Shown here in pieces: positions 51,656 to 60,258 of a DNA stretch of 64,000 nucleotides; the first letter of the stretch is position 1, and every line of letters begins with the position of its first letter. The stretch lies in the NCBI GenBank assembly GCA_910588945.1, contig CAJUSF010000032.1, positions 1 to 64,000 on the forward strand, given 5' to 3'. A program made the position numbers and the translations under genes. This stretch comes from an uncultured Eggerthellaceae bacterium (GTDB lineage Bacteria; Actinomycetota; Coriobacteriia; Coriobacteriales; Eggerthellaceae). Under the pieces are notes generated by a model. It was given only the letters and a program-made list of their open reading frames with translations, did no database searches and was not told the DNA's origin.

Positions 51656-53235
51656 CTTCCATTCACCCCGACTCCAAGGATCCCAAGCCTGCTTGCCCGG
51701 GCAAATACGGATGTCTCCTTGTATTTGGATCGCCTGCGACTCGAGCGTCTTTCCTTGAAAATGGATCGATGCTGATCTGCATTCGGCTCCGCAACGGTTT
51801 CTTTGGCGTTTTTATCAGCGCTGCGATTGCCGAAATCCTTCATCACCTGCTTGGACTTCTTCGTATCGGGCAAAATATCTGCGAGCATCGCCTTTATGCT
51901 AGCAACAAGCGAGTTGCCACCATCAATGAGCTCTTCTGCGCATCCGGCACCACACGACTCCTCGACATCGACACTTCCGTCCTTGAGCTCATAGATGTGC
52001 GCTCCGTTCATCACTCCCGCGATATCCAATGGCGAGAACAGCGCTTTCTTATCGCAACGATTGAGCGCATAGGCGAATGAATTGGTAGCGATCCCCATGC
52101 GTTTGCATAAATCAACCGCATGATTCACCGAGCGAACGGATGATGCCCGCTGATCCATCAAGAACAAAGCACAGTCACACATCTCCAAAAGGGCAGCATG
52201 CCCCTCGCGCCAATACGTACTCGTATCAACGATGATCACATCGAAATGTTTTGCGCATTGCGCTAGCAAGTCGCCAAGATGCCTATCAAGCTCATCGGAA
52301 TTCTCCGGCCTCTTCGGCGCAGCAATGAGCGCAGGATAACCGGCATACGTTTTTTGCGCCAGATCCTCCACCTTCGCGACATCCTCGAGAACATCGTCGA
52401 TAGTGAGCGCGTCCTTCATCCCCATGATCGAAGTGAGATCTCCAAATTGCAGATCAGCATCAAAAAGAAGAACCTTCGGGCATCTTCGCGCACACAAAAG
52501 AGCCGAAATTGCACTTAAGACGCTTCTTCCAACACCTCCTGAACCGCTAAAGACGCCCACCACATATGCATTCCTGTCTTCAGGCGTAGGCGGTCGCGTG
52601 ATCTTTGCAAATCCTGTCTCTGTAGTGGAAGCATTGGCGTTCACCTTTAGCTCTACACCAATCTTTGCAACAGACGATTCTTTTGATATCCCAGCGACAG
52701 ATGTGGCTTTGATGTCGGTTGCCTCGCCGCGTTTCTCAATATCAGCTGGTTTGCTCTCTGCAGGTCCGACCTCGGGAATCTTAAGCCTCCTTCTCCTTGA
52801 TGTGCCTTTTCTTATAGTTGATATCACCTCGTCATATCCCGGAGAATTCGCCTCGTCCAGCCGCTTTCGCCTCTGCACTTCAAGCGCGAATCTCTCGGCG
52901 AACTCATAGGTCGTATACACCGTTTTTATCCCTGCCGAACTAGCGCGACTCAGCACAGATCCGCTCAATTCCGAAAGGATGAGTGTTATGGCCAGCATCG
53001 GATTGTCTTTGCGAATGGCCGCCGCGAGATTGACAGACTCGATATCGTTTGACGACACGATCCATGCCTCGTCGATATCTGCACCCGATGCCATGAACTC
53101 TCTCGCCTCATCGGCTTGCGAGAACGGCATGACCCACTCGAACGACTCGACATCAATCCCATCAAGACCCATCATCCAAGGCCGCATCAGACTATCGGAA
53201 TCGGCACACAGGATGATCTTTCCCTGAATGCTCAT
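51652..53235 (-). CDS. tadZ: TadZ/CpaE-like pilus localisation protein
   Basis: 527 residues. An N-terminal atypical receiver-like domain lacks the phosphorylated Asp pattern. A linker follows, then a MinD/ParA-type ATPase with VGVFSGSGGVGRSVLS near 227 (the usual signature Lys-Thr is Arg-Ser), LLFDADLQFGDL and IIVDTSTYW. C-terminal extension is basic. It positions the pilus apparatus. AGGAG precedes the ATG. Confidence 0.87.
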   Translation of the reverse strand: MSIQGKIILCADSDSLMRPWMMGLDGIDVESFEWVMPFSQADEAREFMASGADIDEAWIVSSNDIESVNLAAAIRKDNPMLAITLILSELSGSVLSRASSAGIKTVYTTYEFAERFALEVQRRKRLDEANSPGYDEVISTIRKGTSRRRRLKIPEVGPAESKPADIEKRGEATDIKATSVAGISKESSVAKIGVELKVNANASTTETGFAKITRPPTPEDRNAYVVGVFSGSGGVGRSVLSAISALLCARRCPKVLLFDADLQFGDLTSIMGMKDALTIDDVLEDVAKVEDLAQKTYAGYPALIAAPKRPENSDELDRHLGDLLAQCAKHFDVIIVDTSTYWREGHAALLEMCDCALFLMDQRASSVRSVNHAVDLCKRMGIATNSFAYALNRCDKKALFSPLDIAGVMNGAHIYELKDGSVDVEESCGAGCAEELIDGGNSLVASIKAMLADILPDTKKSKQVMKDFGNRSADKNAKETVAEPNADQHRSIFKERRSSRRRSKYKETSVFARASRLGILGVGVNGR

Positions 53236-54032
53236 AGCAACTCTCCTTCGGCATCTTTGATTTGCGAACCATCGATAGAATTCGATTCGTTAGAGGAGCT
53301 CTGTCTTTTATCGGCCGTCGATCCGGAGTTGCCAGCACCGCTCGCATTATCACCACTTCGCTTCGCATCGCCTTCCGAGTTAACAGACGAAGGAAGAACG
53401 AAATAGAGATCGAGATTCTGAGCAGCACTTACCATTTCCTCTACCCTTGAGGGTTCCACCGCCAAAGTCACCCATGTCGTCGATTGCGAAGATGCGCTGT
53501 CCTCAGTCGAGCTGGTTGTTAAGACTAGGACCGATGAGGCTAACTTTGATGTTGCGTTTGCTCCGATCGCATAGACATCGCATCGCATGCCCGCCTTGAG
53601 TGCTCCACCTACAGCCTGTACATCCTTCGCAGGAACGCTGATGGCGCTCATCCCCTCAGGGACCTCGATATCGGCGGTTTCGAACCCAAAGCGCTTCGAC
53701 GAAATGACCTCTCCGGCAAGGATCGTTGATCCGACCTGCTGACCGACAGCATCTCCTCTAACACTGATAGCATCGGCGGGAAGAAGCGCAGCGATCCACG
53801 TTTTGGTCTCAATATCGCTATCGGCAAGCGTCTCTCCCGCAGCTATATCGCGCCTTGCGACACAAACCTCGACCTGTTCACCGCCATATCTTGCCAGTAT
53901 CTCCGCTTGAGCCGTCTTTGCCTGCTCATCAACGCTTGCGATATACAAACCTACACATAGAGCGCAACCCAGACCGCATATCAAGCCGATAATCATAGAT
54001 CTGTTTCTTTTCGTGATTCTCAGATGTGGCAA
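53232..54032 (-). CDS. cpaB: CpaB/RcpC-like Flp pilus assembly protein
   Basis: About 266 residues. Transmembrane helix near 17-37, then an SAF domain: VCVARRDIAAGETLADSDIETK, LLPADAISVRGDAVGQQVGSTILAGEVI. A beta region (GMSAISVPAKDVQAVGGALKAGMRCDVYA) and a Ser/Asn-rich tail follow. The TTG at 54032 has GAGGTG six bases upstream. First gene of the operon. A secretin partner is absent, as expected in a monoderm. Confidence 0.85.
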   Translation of the reverse strand: MPHLRITKRNRSMIIGLICGLGCALCVGLYIASVDEQAKTAQAEILARYGGEQVEVCVARRDIAAGETLADSDIETKTWIAALLPADAISVRGDAVGQQVGSTILAGEVISSKRFGFETADIEVPEGMSAISVPAKDVQAVGGALKAGMRCDVYAIGANATSKLASSVLVLTTSSTEDSASSQSTTWVTLAVEPSRVEEMVSAAQNLDLYFVLPSSVNSEGDAKRSGDNASGAGNSGSTADKRQSSSNESNSIDGSQIKDAEGELL

Positions 54033-54158
54033 TTTCTTCACCTCGCTTTCTGCTTGCAAAACCGAGTGTGATGCAACCATCTGACAAAAACATTGCAGCG
54101 CTGCGCAATTTCTTAGATAAAAACCTTGCATGAATCGAAGATCGATCGATCAAAAACC

Positions 54159-54230
54159 TTGTGCATTTACGCACGAAATCGGCATGGAGCTTGTGCATAT
54201 CTGGCACAAATCTTGCATAAACCTTGCACA
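54159..54230 (-). promoter_or_regulatory. Repeats upstream of the Tad operon
   Basis: TTGTGC-N6-GCACGAA (54159-54177) and TTGTGC-N7-GCACAA (54191-54209) are 32 bases apart, three helical turns; TTGCAT and TTGCACA follow. They lie 130-200 bases upstream of the cpaB start, in the right place for a regulator. Confidence 0.5.
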
Positions 54231-54262
54231 CGTACAAATCGCAAGAGATGGAGACAAAAAAG

Positions 54263-54291
54263 AAGGCGCTATCGGATCACGACAACGCCTT
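54263..54291 (-). terminator. Terminator of the ion-channel gene
   Basis: Minus strand AAGGCG/CGCCTT stem followed by CTTTTTTG, 76 bases past the channel stop. Confidence 0.7.
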
Positions 54292-54366
54292 GTATATTTA
54301 TGACTGGACTTTTCCCGTCAAACCTTACTTGGATGGATACTCCTAGATCTACGCTTTTTCGCGAAT

Positions 54367-55317
54367 TTATCCTTTGGAGCTGTCCTCTTTATTATGATCC
54401 TCTTCTAAATCGTCCTCTTGCTCGTCATCCTTATCAGAGGCCCTTTTCTTTGATGCGCTGTCCTTGGATACATCGCGAACGATGCGACGCAAATTGGCAT
54501 TCTGATATTCGGCCACGAAACCGGCTGAGAAAATGCCTCCAGGAATGGCGACGAGTGCAAGCGCGAGCAACATGATGATGCTTCCGATCACTCTTCCAAG
54601 TGGGGTTATCGGTGCGATATCGCCATAGCCCGTCCCCGTTACCGTCTCGATAGCCCACCAGATTCCATCCAAAAGATTGTTAAACTTCTCGGGCTGAGCA
54701 GGGTTTTCAACCTCAAACATCACCACACTCGAAGCTATTATCAAAAGTATGATCACCAAAAAAGCAGCCACGATCTCTCGGTAATGCTTTTTAATGACCC
54801 GCCCGATCGTGCGAAACCCTCGCATATATCGCGTGACTTTCGCAAGGCGCACCAACCTGACAACACCTATGGCATGAATCAATGCAGGCGTTACTGGCAA
54901 GAACCACGATAATATGCTCGGCGCGAACGAAAAAAGATCAATCAACCCCATCGGAGATAGGATGTATTTAAGTCGAGCACGTGTGGGTGAGCAGTTACCG
55001 AACGCTAGATCTGAGATCCATATCCTGAAGCAATACTCAATTGCAAAACAGGCTGTGGAAAACTTATAGAATAAGTCGATAATTCGGTTTTCCACAATGT
55101 TGATATCTGGTTCTACAGAAAAAAGGATAGCCACCGCATTCGCTAAAATCAAAGCGAAAAGCGCGTATCCGACAATTTTCGAGACAGTGCTTCCTTTGTT
55201 AGGATTCTCTAAAGCATAAAATGTCTGCCTCTTAAACTCAGAACTTCCCTTCAATCGCAACTTAAGCGAGCGATGATGCGTTGACGAGGTGCCGTCGCGT
55301 TGGCTATCCGATGACAT
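54367..55317 (-). CDS. Voltage-gated-type ion channel (Kv-like)
   Basis: 316 residues, six predicted transmembrane helices. S4 is the basic VVRLVRLAKVTRYMRGFR. The pore helix and filter read IWWAIETVTGTGYGDIAP. The filter has TGTGYGD where TTVGYGD is usual, so the Val and preceding Thr are replaced by Thr and Gly. The C-terminal tail is charged with no RCK domain. AAGGAACGGGAT precedes the ATG. A potassium channel by family, with unknown selectivity. Confidence 0.87.
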   Translation of the reverse strand: MSSDSQRDGTSSTHHRSLKLRLKGSSEFKRQTFYALENPNKGSTVSKIVGYALFALILANAVAILFSVEPDINIVENRIIDLFYKFSTACFAIEYCFRIWISDLAFGNCSPTRARLKYILSPMGLIDLFSFAPSILSWFLPVTPALIHAIGVVRLVRLAKVTRYMRGFRTIGRVIKKHYREIVAAFLVIILLIIASSVVMFEVENPAQPEKFNNLLDGIWWAIETVTGTGYGDIAPITPLGRVIGSIIMLLALALVAIPGGIFSAGFVAEYQNANLRRIVRDVSKDSASKKRASDKDDEQEDDLEEDHNKEDSSKG

Positions 55318-55431
55318 ATCCCGTTCCTTGATCGAGCTGTTCCGCCTTCTCCGGCGGCGCTTTTATTTTACGCGACCAGTGTATCAGGAATGCATCCATG
55401 CTGCGTGTTTAACAGACCCCGTCTCACTACC

Positions 55432-56619
55432 TTAGAACAGAGCAACTTCGCCACGAAGAAAAGATTCCACCGAACAATCATTAGAGCCGATAACGAGCGA
55501 GCGGGAACGAGGAAAGCGATTGATGAAGTCGGCCATCCCTTTGAGCGATTTCACTCGACCACTCTTCACTTCTATGGCAACCGTTTCATCTCCTTGAGAT
55601 ATAACGAAATCGACCTCGCTTGCACCCTCGCGCCACCAATGGACATCAAAGTGGTCTACTTTGGAACGTGCCAGTAAATACGCTCCGACCGCGCTTTCGA
55701 CAAGGCGCCCTTTCCGCTCGGGATCGGTGAGCAAGAAATCGCGATACATTCCGTAGGTGGCAACCATAAGAGACGTGTCATAGACCATAAACCGCGGGGA
55801 GCTGGATCTTTCACGTGTCAGCTTCGGATCGAACTTAGTCAAACCACATAGCAAACCTGCATCATCGAGCAACGCAAGGTAATGCGCTAACGTTGTGGTA
55901 TTTCCTGCATCGTCAAGTTGCCCCATGATCTTGCGATAGGAAAGCTCTTGCGAAGAATACGGCGCTCCTAGACGAAAAAGACGCTCCATCAGCGCAGGCT
56001 TACGAACCTCTTCCAGTGCGATGACATCCTTTGATATGCTCGGATCGATAACTGCATCATTCATATAGTCCAACCAACGAGCTTTATCGTTATGAAGCTT
56101 CGCCCCTCCCGGATATCCCCCAAAGAAAAGAAACTCATCCAGCGTGTATCCAAAGGCCTTGGCGCACTCGGAATAGTTCCAATGCGTACTTCGTATGACC
56201 TCAAAACGCCCGGTCAATCCCTCCTTAAGCCCCTTTTGCAGAAGGAGCGACGAAGATCCGCTCAGCACAACACGTAAGTCTACGCCATTCCATGCATCCT
56301 CATCCCACAGCTCTTTGACGACAGACGACCATTGATCCACGATCTGGATCTCATCGATGACAAGTAGCGCAGATGGATTCGACTCTGAGATAAGCCTTCG
56401 AGCAAGCGACCACTGAGCACGCAGCCAATCCCGGCTCGACGCGTCAATGCTCGCCGAGGCAACATGCGCAGGAATATCGACATGCTCGAGAGCCTGTTGT
56501 AGCGCTGTGCTTTTTCCCGTCTGCCTAGGACCTATGAGCATCTGAATATGGTTTCTCGGTTCGTTCATACGTTGGACTAACTTGGCAACCAAGGGACGCT
56601 GATAGGCGGGAAGAAGCAT
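55432..56619 (-). CDS. DUF4143-type AAA ATPase, paralogue of the 28876 gene
   Basis: 395 residues. Walker A is GPRQTGKSTA, Walker B LLVIDEIQIVDQWSSVVKEL, sensor LSGSSSLLLQKGLKEGLTGRFE. A winged-helix-like segment (LSYRKIMGQLDDAGN) and the C-terminal EVDFVIS plus AIEVKSGR follow, a PD-(D/E)xK-like pair. It shares order and many identical blocks with the 28876 gene. AGGAGATTATC precedes the ATG. Function unknown. Confidence 0.86.
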   Translation of the reverse strand: MLLPAYQRPLVAKLVQRMNEPRNHIQMLIGPRQTGKSTALQQALEHVDIPAHVASASIDASSRDWLRAQWSLARRLISESNPSALLVIDEIQIVDQWSSVVKELWDEDAWNGVDLRVVLSGSSSLLLQKGLKEGLTGRFEVIRSTHWNYSECAKAFGYTLDEFLFFGGYPGGAKLHNDKARWLDYMNDAVIDPSISKDVIALEEVRKPALMERLFRLGAPYSSQELSYRKIMGQLDDAGNTTTLAHYLALLDDAGLLCGLTKFDPKLTRERSSSPRFMVYDTSLMVATYGMYRDFLLTDPERKGRLVESAVGAYLLARSKVDHFDVHWWREGASEVDFVISQGDETVAIEVKSGRVKSLKGMADFINRFPRSRSLVIGSNDCSVESFLRGEVALF

Positions 56620-56630
56620 GATAATCTCCT

Positions 56631-56671
56631 ATTGATCAAATTTGCTCAATTATAGCGCAAAATTGCTCAAT
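56631..56671 (-). promoter_or_regulatory. Operator-like repeats upstream of DUF4143 ATPase
   Basis: On the plus strand TTGCTCAAT occurs at 56642-56650 and 56663-56671 (minus-strand ATTGAGCAA), 21 bases apart, with the palindromic TTGATCAA at 56632-56639. They sit 12 bases upstream of the start. Confidence 0.6.
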
Positions 56672-56760
56672 TTGTAGGTGACTTAAAAGTCCTTAATGTA
56701 TGTCAAAGGACGGAGATGATGGCATGCTCGATCGTTCAAAATCGGGAGAGGTCTAGTGTA

Positions 56761-56783
56761 GGGGCAGGATGAAATCCTGCCCC
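56761..56783. repeat. Perfect 10-bp hairpin
   Basis: GGGGCAGGAT, a 3-base loop, then ATCCTGCCCC. Possible terminator but without a T-tract. Confidence 0.6.
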
Positions 56784-56860
56784 ATATTACTTGCTTTGTG
56801 TTGAGGTCGTACCTAGTTTCAATCATTGTTATTTCGAACCAATGGCGCTTACTTGTCGTT

Positions 56861-56891
56861 TGTCATCCTGAGCGTAGCGAAGGATCTTTTT
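56861..56891. repeat. REP-like hairpin with T-tract
   Basis: TGTCATCCTGAGCG, then AGCGAAGGATCTTTTT. ATCCT/AGGAT with an inner GCGTAGC core. This type of intergenic repeat is met in many genomes. Confidence 0.5.
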
Positions 56892-57032
56892 GTGATGCAG
56901 GTCAAATCAACTGATTGCCGAGATATTTAGTCGCTCAAACAGTCCTCGTCGCTTCGCTCCTGCGGAACTCGCTTTGTAAGCACCTCGGCAATCATTTTCA
57001 TGAAACAGAAAAAATCACAGCCCTTACATCCG

Positions 57033-57085
57033 CAAGGACGCGAACGCCAGATTAAACGGAGAACACAAGGACGCGAACGCCAGAT
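57033..57085. repeat. 33-bp-phased direct repeat
   Basis: CAAGGACGCGAACGCCAGAT at 57033-57052 and again at 57066-57085. Apart from these repeats I see no gene between 56672 and 57161. Confidence 0.75.
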
Positions 57086-57130
57086 AATAGGTTTAGGCTC
57101 AAATCCGCCATCAAGGATCATTGCCAAATG

Positions 57131-57154
57131 AAAAAAGGCCGCCGGAGCGACCTT
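57131..57154 (-). terminator. Terminator after tRNA-Val
   Basis: Minus strand GGTCGC/GCGGCC stem with a G-U pair, followed by six T. Confidence 0.75.
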
Positions 57155-57161
57155 GTGTTTA

Positions 57162-57236
57162 TGGTGGTCGGTATAGGATTTGAACCTATGACCTTGTGCT
57201 TGTAAGGCACCTGCGCTCCCGCTGCGCCAACCGACC
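57162..57236 (-). tRNA. tRNA-Val (anticodon TAC)
   Basis: Acceptor GGTCGGT/ACCGACC, anticodon loop CTTACAA giving TAC, T-arm GGTTCAAATCC, discriminator A and encoded CCA. Confidence 0.95.
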
Positions 57237-57412
57237 GAGTTTTGAAAGTATAGCACATCATCAATATGGAGCGCTACATACACAAATATCAAACGGACAC
57301 GCAATCATCAGAACCAATTGAAGAGCTTTTTCTCAGCGCACATCGAATAGCCGCACTCTTTACGATCAGCCCAAATGTCCAACCGTCACCGCCCGGCCAG
57401 CACCCGACCGCG

Positions 57413-59704
57413 CTAACCCTTACGGAGCAGATACTCCTGACTGTCGAACAGCTCTTTACGCCCAGCCGCATCCTCTTTAGCCAAAGCGCCGAGCGCGGTA
57501 TAAGAGCCATCCGGCAGCAACTCGCGAAGCTTGGCGGTATCATTCAGACAAAGGTTTGCATACTGGATGACCCGCTTGCGCAAAGTATTATTCCGAACAG
57601 GCCAAACGATCTCTACGCGATGATCCATGTTCCGCTTCATAAGGTCGGCGCTCGACAGATATATCTTCATGTCATCCCATGCTCCGAACCCGTAGATCCT
57701 GCTGTGTTCAAGAAGCCGCCCGACCAGAGATGCAACCCTCACCTTTTCCGTGCATCCCTCGACGCCCGGAAGAATGCAACATGAATCCCTCACGATCATC
57801 ACGACAGCCACACCAGCATTCGAAGCCTCAACGAGCTTTTCGATCACATCCTTATCAGTGATGGCATTCACCTTAAAGAACACACCGCTTGATTCCCCGG
57901 CCTGCGCGCGAGCTATCTGGCCGTCGATCTGCTGAATGATCGCCTTACGCAGCTGCAAAGGAGACACGATCAAGCTCTTATACTCATCGGAAACCACACC
58001 ACGTTCAAGATTGTCAAACAGTCGATGCGCATCGCTTCCTATATCAGGATCAGATGTCATGAACGAAAAATCGGTATAGCTCTTCGCTGTGACCTCGTTA
58101 TAATTCCCGGTACCTATCTGCGCGATGTGCCGCAAAGCCCCATCCACACTTCTCGTGATGCAACAGATCTTTCCATGGACCTTGTAATCCTCAAGACCAT
58201 AGATAACCTCGCATCCGACCTGCTTGAAGCGATGCGCCCACTCGATATTTTCAGCCTCGTCGAAACCAGCCCGAAGCTCGATCGCAACACGCACGCGCTT
58301 TCCGGCACGAGCCGCATCCATCAAAGCCGCAGCAACCTCAGAATCTCTCGCCAGCCTGTAGATCGTGATATCGATCGCTGAAACGCCCGGATCGTCGACC
58401 GCCTCACGAAGCATCATCAAAAACGGATCCATGCTTTCATAGGGATACATGAGCAGAGCATCGTGCATCGAAAGCTGATCGAGAATGGAATGATTCGGAT
58501 TGAGACGCATCGGACCTGTGCGCAACCATTTCGGAGTGCACTTGCTGAAACTTAGGCGCTCACGCATGGACTCGCTCAGATGCTCGGATAACTTGGCCGC
58601 ATAATCCATGTCGAGCGAAAGTCCGCTCGTCTGTATCTGATGCGCCTTTATACCGAGGCCGTCCTGCAGCACCTTGCATGCAGATCCCTCGATACCGCCG
58701 CTCGTCATCAACATCAAAGGCGCCTTATGAGCCCGCCTCGCAAGCTCGGCATCCATCTCTGCCAGATAATCCCCATCATCCTTATCGATGTGATCGAATC
58801 TGCCCAGATCGGCATTGCGAACCAAAGAGACCACCGAACTGCTCAAAACCTTGTATTTCGGGAAAATATCCTTTGCGAAAAGACACAACGCATCTTCCAA
58901 CAAAACGAATGCGTAAGGAGATATCTGCTCCTCATCAAACAAAAGCATCGATCTCGTATCCGCAGACACAATATTTTTGCCATCCCCGCAAGGAAGCTCT
59001 ATCAATCGCACACACTGATCCGGAAGCGCTATGATACCGAGCTTGGTGCCACATCCATTACACAAATCACCCTCGGCACCCTTAGACTTACCCGCCTTCT
59101 TCTTGCCCTTTTTCTTCTTCGCTTTGGTCTCCAACTCGACGACGACATACAGCTTGCCTTCTTCAAGGTAGGGAAACGGCGAGTTAGCATCCACCACATA
59201 AGGCGCAAGATATCCATATACGTTTTCTTGGAGATATTCGCGCAGAAAAAGACGCTGATACTGCGGAAAGTCATTCTGAAGACGCTCTCCGAAAATATGA
59301 TCGATCCCAAATTCGCGCAATTTGTTGCATGTATCTATATAAGTAAGTTGCGCTCTTGGTGCCATCTCGCCTATCTTTTCATATAGGCGTTTAAGCTCCT
59401 TAGCCGCTTTCCTACTGCGCTTCTTTGCCTTTTTTGAATCATCCATCTTCGATGCGGATACGCGCTCTTTCATGGCCTTGTACGAATTGACCTTATCCTG
59501 AAAAGAGCCCATTCTCTGCTCTATAAATCGAACCAGATCGGACTGATAAATCGACATAAACCTCAAGCGCTCGAGCAGGGGAACCGTATCATCATGAGCC
59601 TGATCCAAAACGCGCTCGGCAAAAGAAAGCCACGACAAATCACGATCCTGCCAATATGGACGCGCATCAATGCCGCACCCGGGTGAGATTTGAATATCTG
59701 CCAT
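57413..59704 (-). CDS. ppk: Polyphosphate kinase 1
   Basis: Reversibly polymerises ATP gamma-phosphate into polyphosphate. 763 residues. N-domain RDLSWLSFAERVLDQA; head domain; first catalytic domain with MYPYESMDPFLMMLREA and YRLARDSEVAAALMDAA; catalytic His in YKVHGKICCITR near 508; TGNYNEVTAKSYTDFSFMT; second domain with MKRNMDHRVEIVWPV. The motif has Gly-Lys where HAK is usual. An insertion near 194-218 holds a run of lysines (KAKKKKGKKKAGKSKG) and a CNGCG pair. The ATG at 59704 has AGGGGTG upstream. Monocistronic. Confidence 0.94.
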   Translation of the reverse strand: MADIQISPGCGIDARPYWQDRDLSWLSFAERVLDQAHDDTVPLLERLRFMSIYQSDLVRFIEQRMGSFQDKVNSYKAMKERVSASKMDDSKKAKKRSRKAAKELKRLYEKIGEMAPRAQLTYIDTCNKLREFGIDHIFGERLQNDFPQYQRLFLREYLQENVYGYLAPYVVDANSPFPYLEEGKLYVVVELETKAKKKKGKKKAGKSKGAEGDLCNGCGTKLGIIALPDQCVRLIELPCGDGKNIVSADTRSMLLFDEEQISPYAFVLLEDALCLFAKDIFPKYKVLSSSVVSLVRNADLGRFDHIDKDDGDYLAEMDAELARRAHKAPLMLMTSGGIEGSACKVLQDGLGIKAHQIQTSGLSLDMDYAAKLSEHLSESMRERLSFSKCTPKWLRTGPMRLNPNHSILDQLSMHDALLMYPYESMDPFLMMLREAVDDPGVSAIDITIYRLARDSEVAAALMDAARAGKRVRVAIELRAGFDEAENIEWAHRFKQVGCEVIYGLEDYKVHGKICCITRSVDGALRHIAQIGTGNYNEVTAKSYTDFSFMTSDPDIGSDAHRLFDNLERGVVSDEYKSLIVSPLQLRKAIIQQIDGQIARAQAGESSGVFFKVNAITDKDVIEKLVEASNAGVAVVMIVRDSCCILPGVEGCTEKVRVASLVGRLLEHSRIYGFGAWDDMKIYLSSADLMKRNMDHRVEIVWPVRNNTLRKRVIQYANLCLNDTAKLRELLPDGSYTALGALAKEDAAGRKELFDSQEYLLRKG

Positions 59705-59870
59705 GGACACCCCTAAGATCCTCAAGCGATACCTTCTGCTAAGCGCCGACAGCCAAGATGCCTACCAAACGACAAAAGTCTGTCAAATTCGCTCATTAAT
59801 CCATTGTATCAATGCAAAATGATGTTGCACATAAACGAGAAAATAATGCCAAATACGGCAAAATTTTTCG

Positions 59871-59899
59871 TTGACCTCATTTGTTGATTAACTTATGCT
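59871..59899 (+). promoter_or_regulatory. Promoter of the MFS transporter gene
   Basis: TTGACC (59871-59876) and TATGCT (59894-59899) with a 17-base spacer. It predicts a 350-base leader before the transporter start. Confidence 0.6.
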
Positions 59900-59905
59900 A
59901 TGTGA

Positions 59906-60258
59906 AGCATGATTTTCTTATAGAGGAATACAGCTGAAAGGCCGTTTCTTCCTAAGCAAATCATCCGTTATGGAAGAGAAGCATGAAAGGAGGATTACGC
60001 GCAGTCGTTTCTTCTGACTGTGGCGTAGTCTCGGGGTGACAAAAGGGGCTATCCTAGTGGCTTCTTATTTCAATTACGGATATCTCAGCAGCCCTAGATA
60101 ATTGAGGTAATCGTAATCGGTCATCTTCGATGCGTCGCAGCTCTGGTCTTGCTACTGCGTACGGTTCATTCGGGGATTCCTCCCCACTATTCAGGCATCA
60201 TATTGCTTCTTGTCCATTAAACAATGTGATGCAAAATGTCCTTATCTAGGGGGTATTG
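59906..60258 (+). promoter_or_regulatory. Long structured 5' leader of the MFS gene
   Basis: About 350 untranslated bases. It holds a hairpin TACGC-GCAGTC/GACTG-GCGTA (59996-60027) and a perfect but apparently unused AAAGGAGG at 59986. I do not recognise a known riboswitch. Confidence 0.4.

Noticed and set aside
56927..57304. 125-codon frame spanning tRNA-Val
   Set aside because: It runs through the tRNA and the 33-bp repeat, so it is not a gene.
59983..60038. 17-codon ORF in the MFS leader
   Set aside because: The ATG has no ribosome site in front; the AAAGGAGG follows the ATG rather than preceding it.
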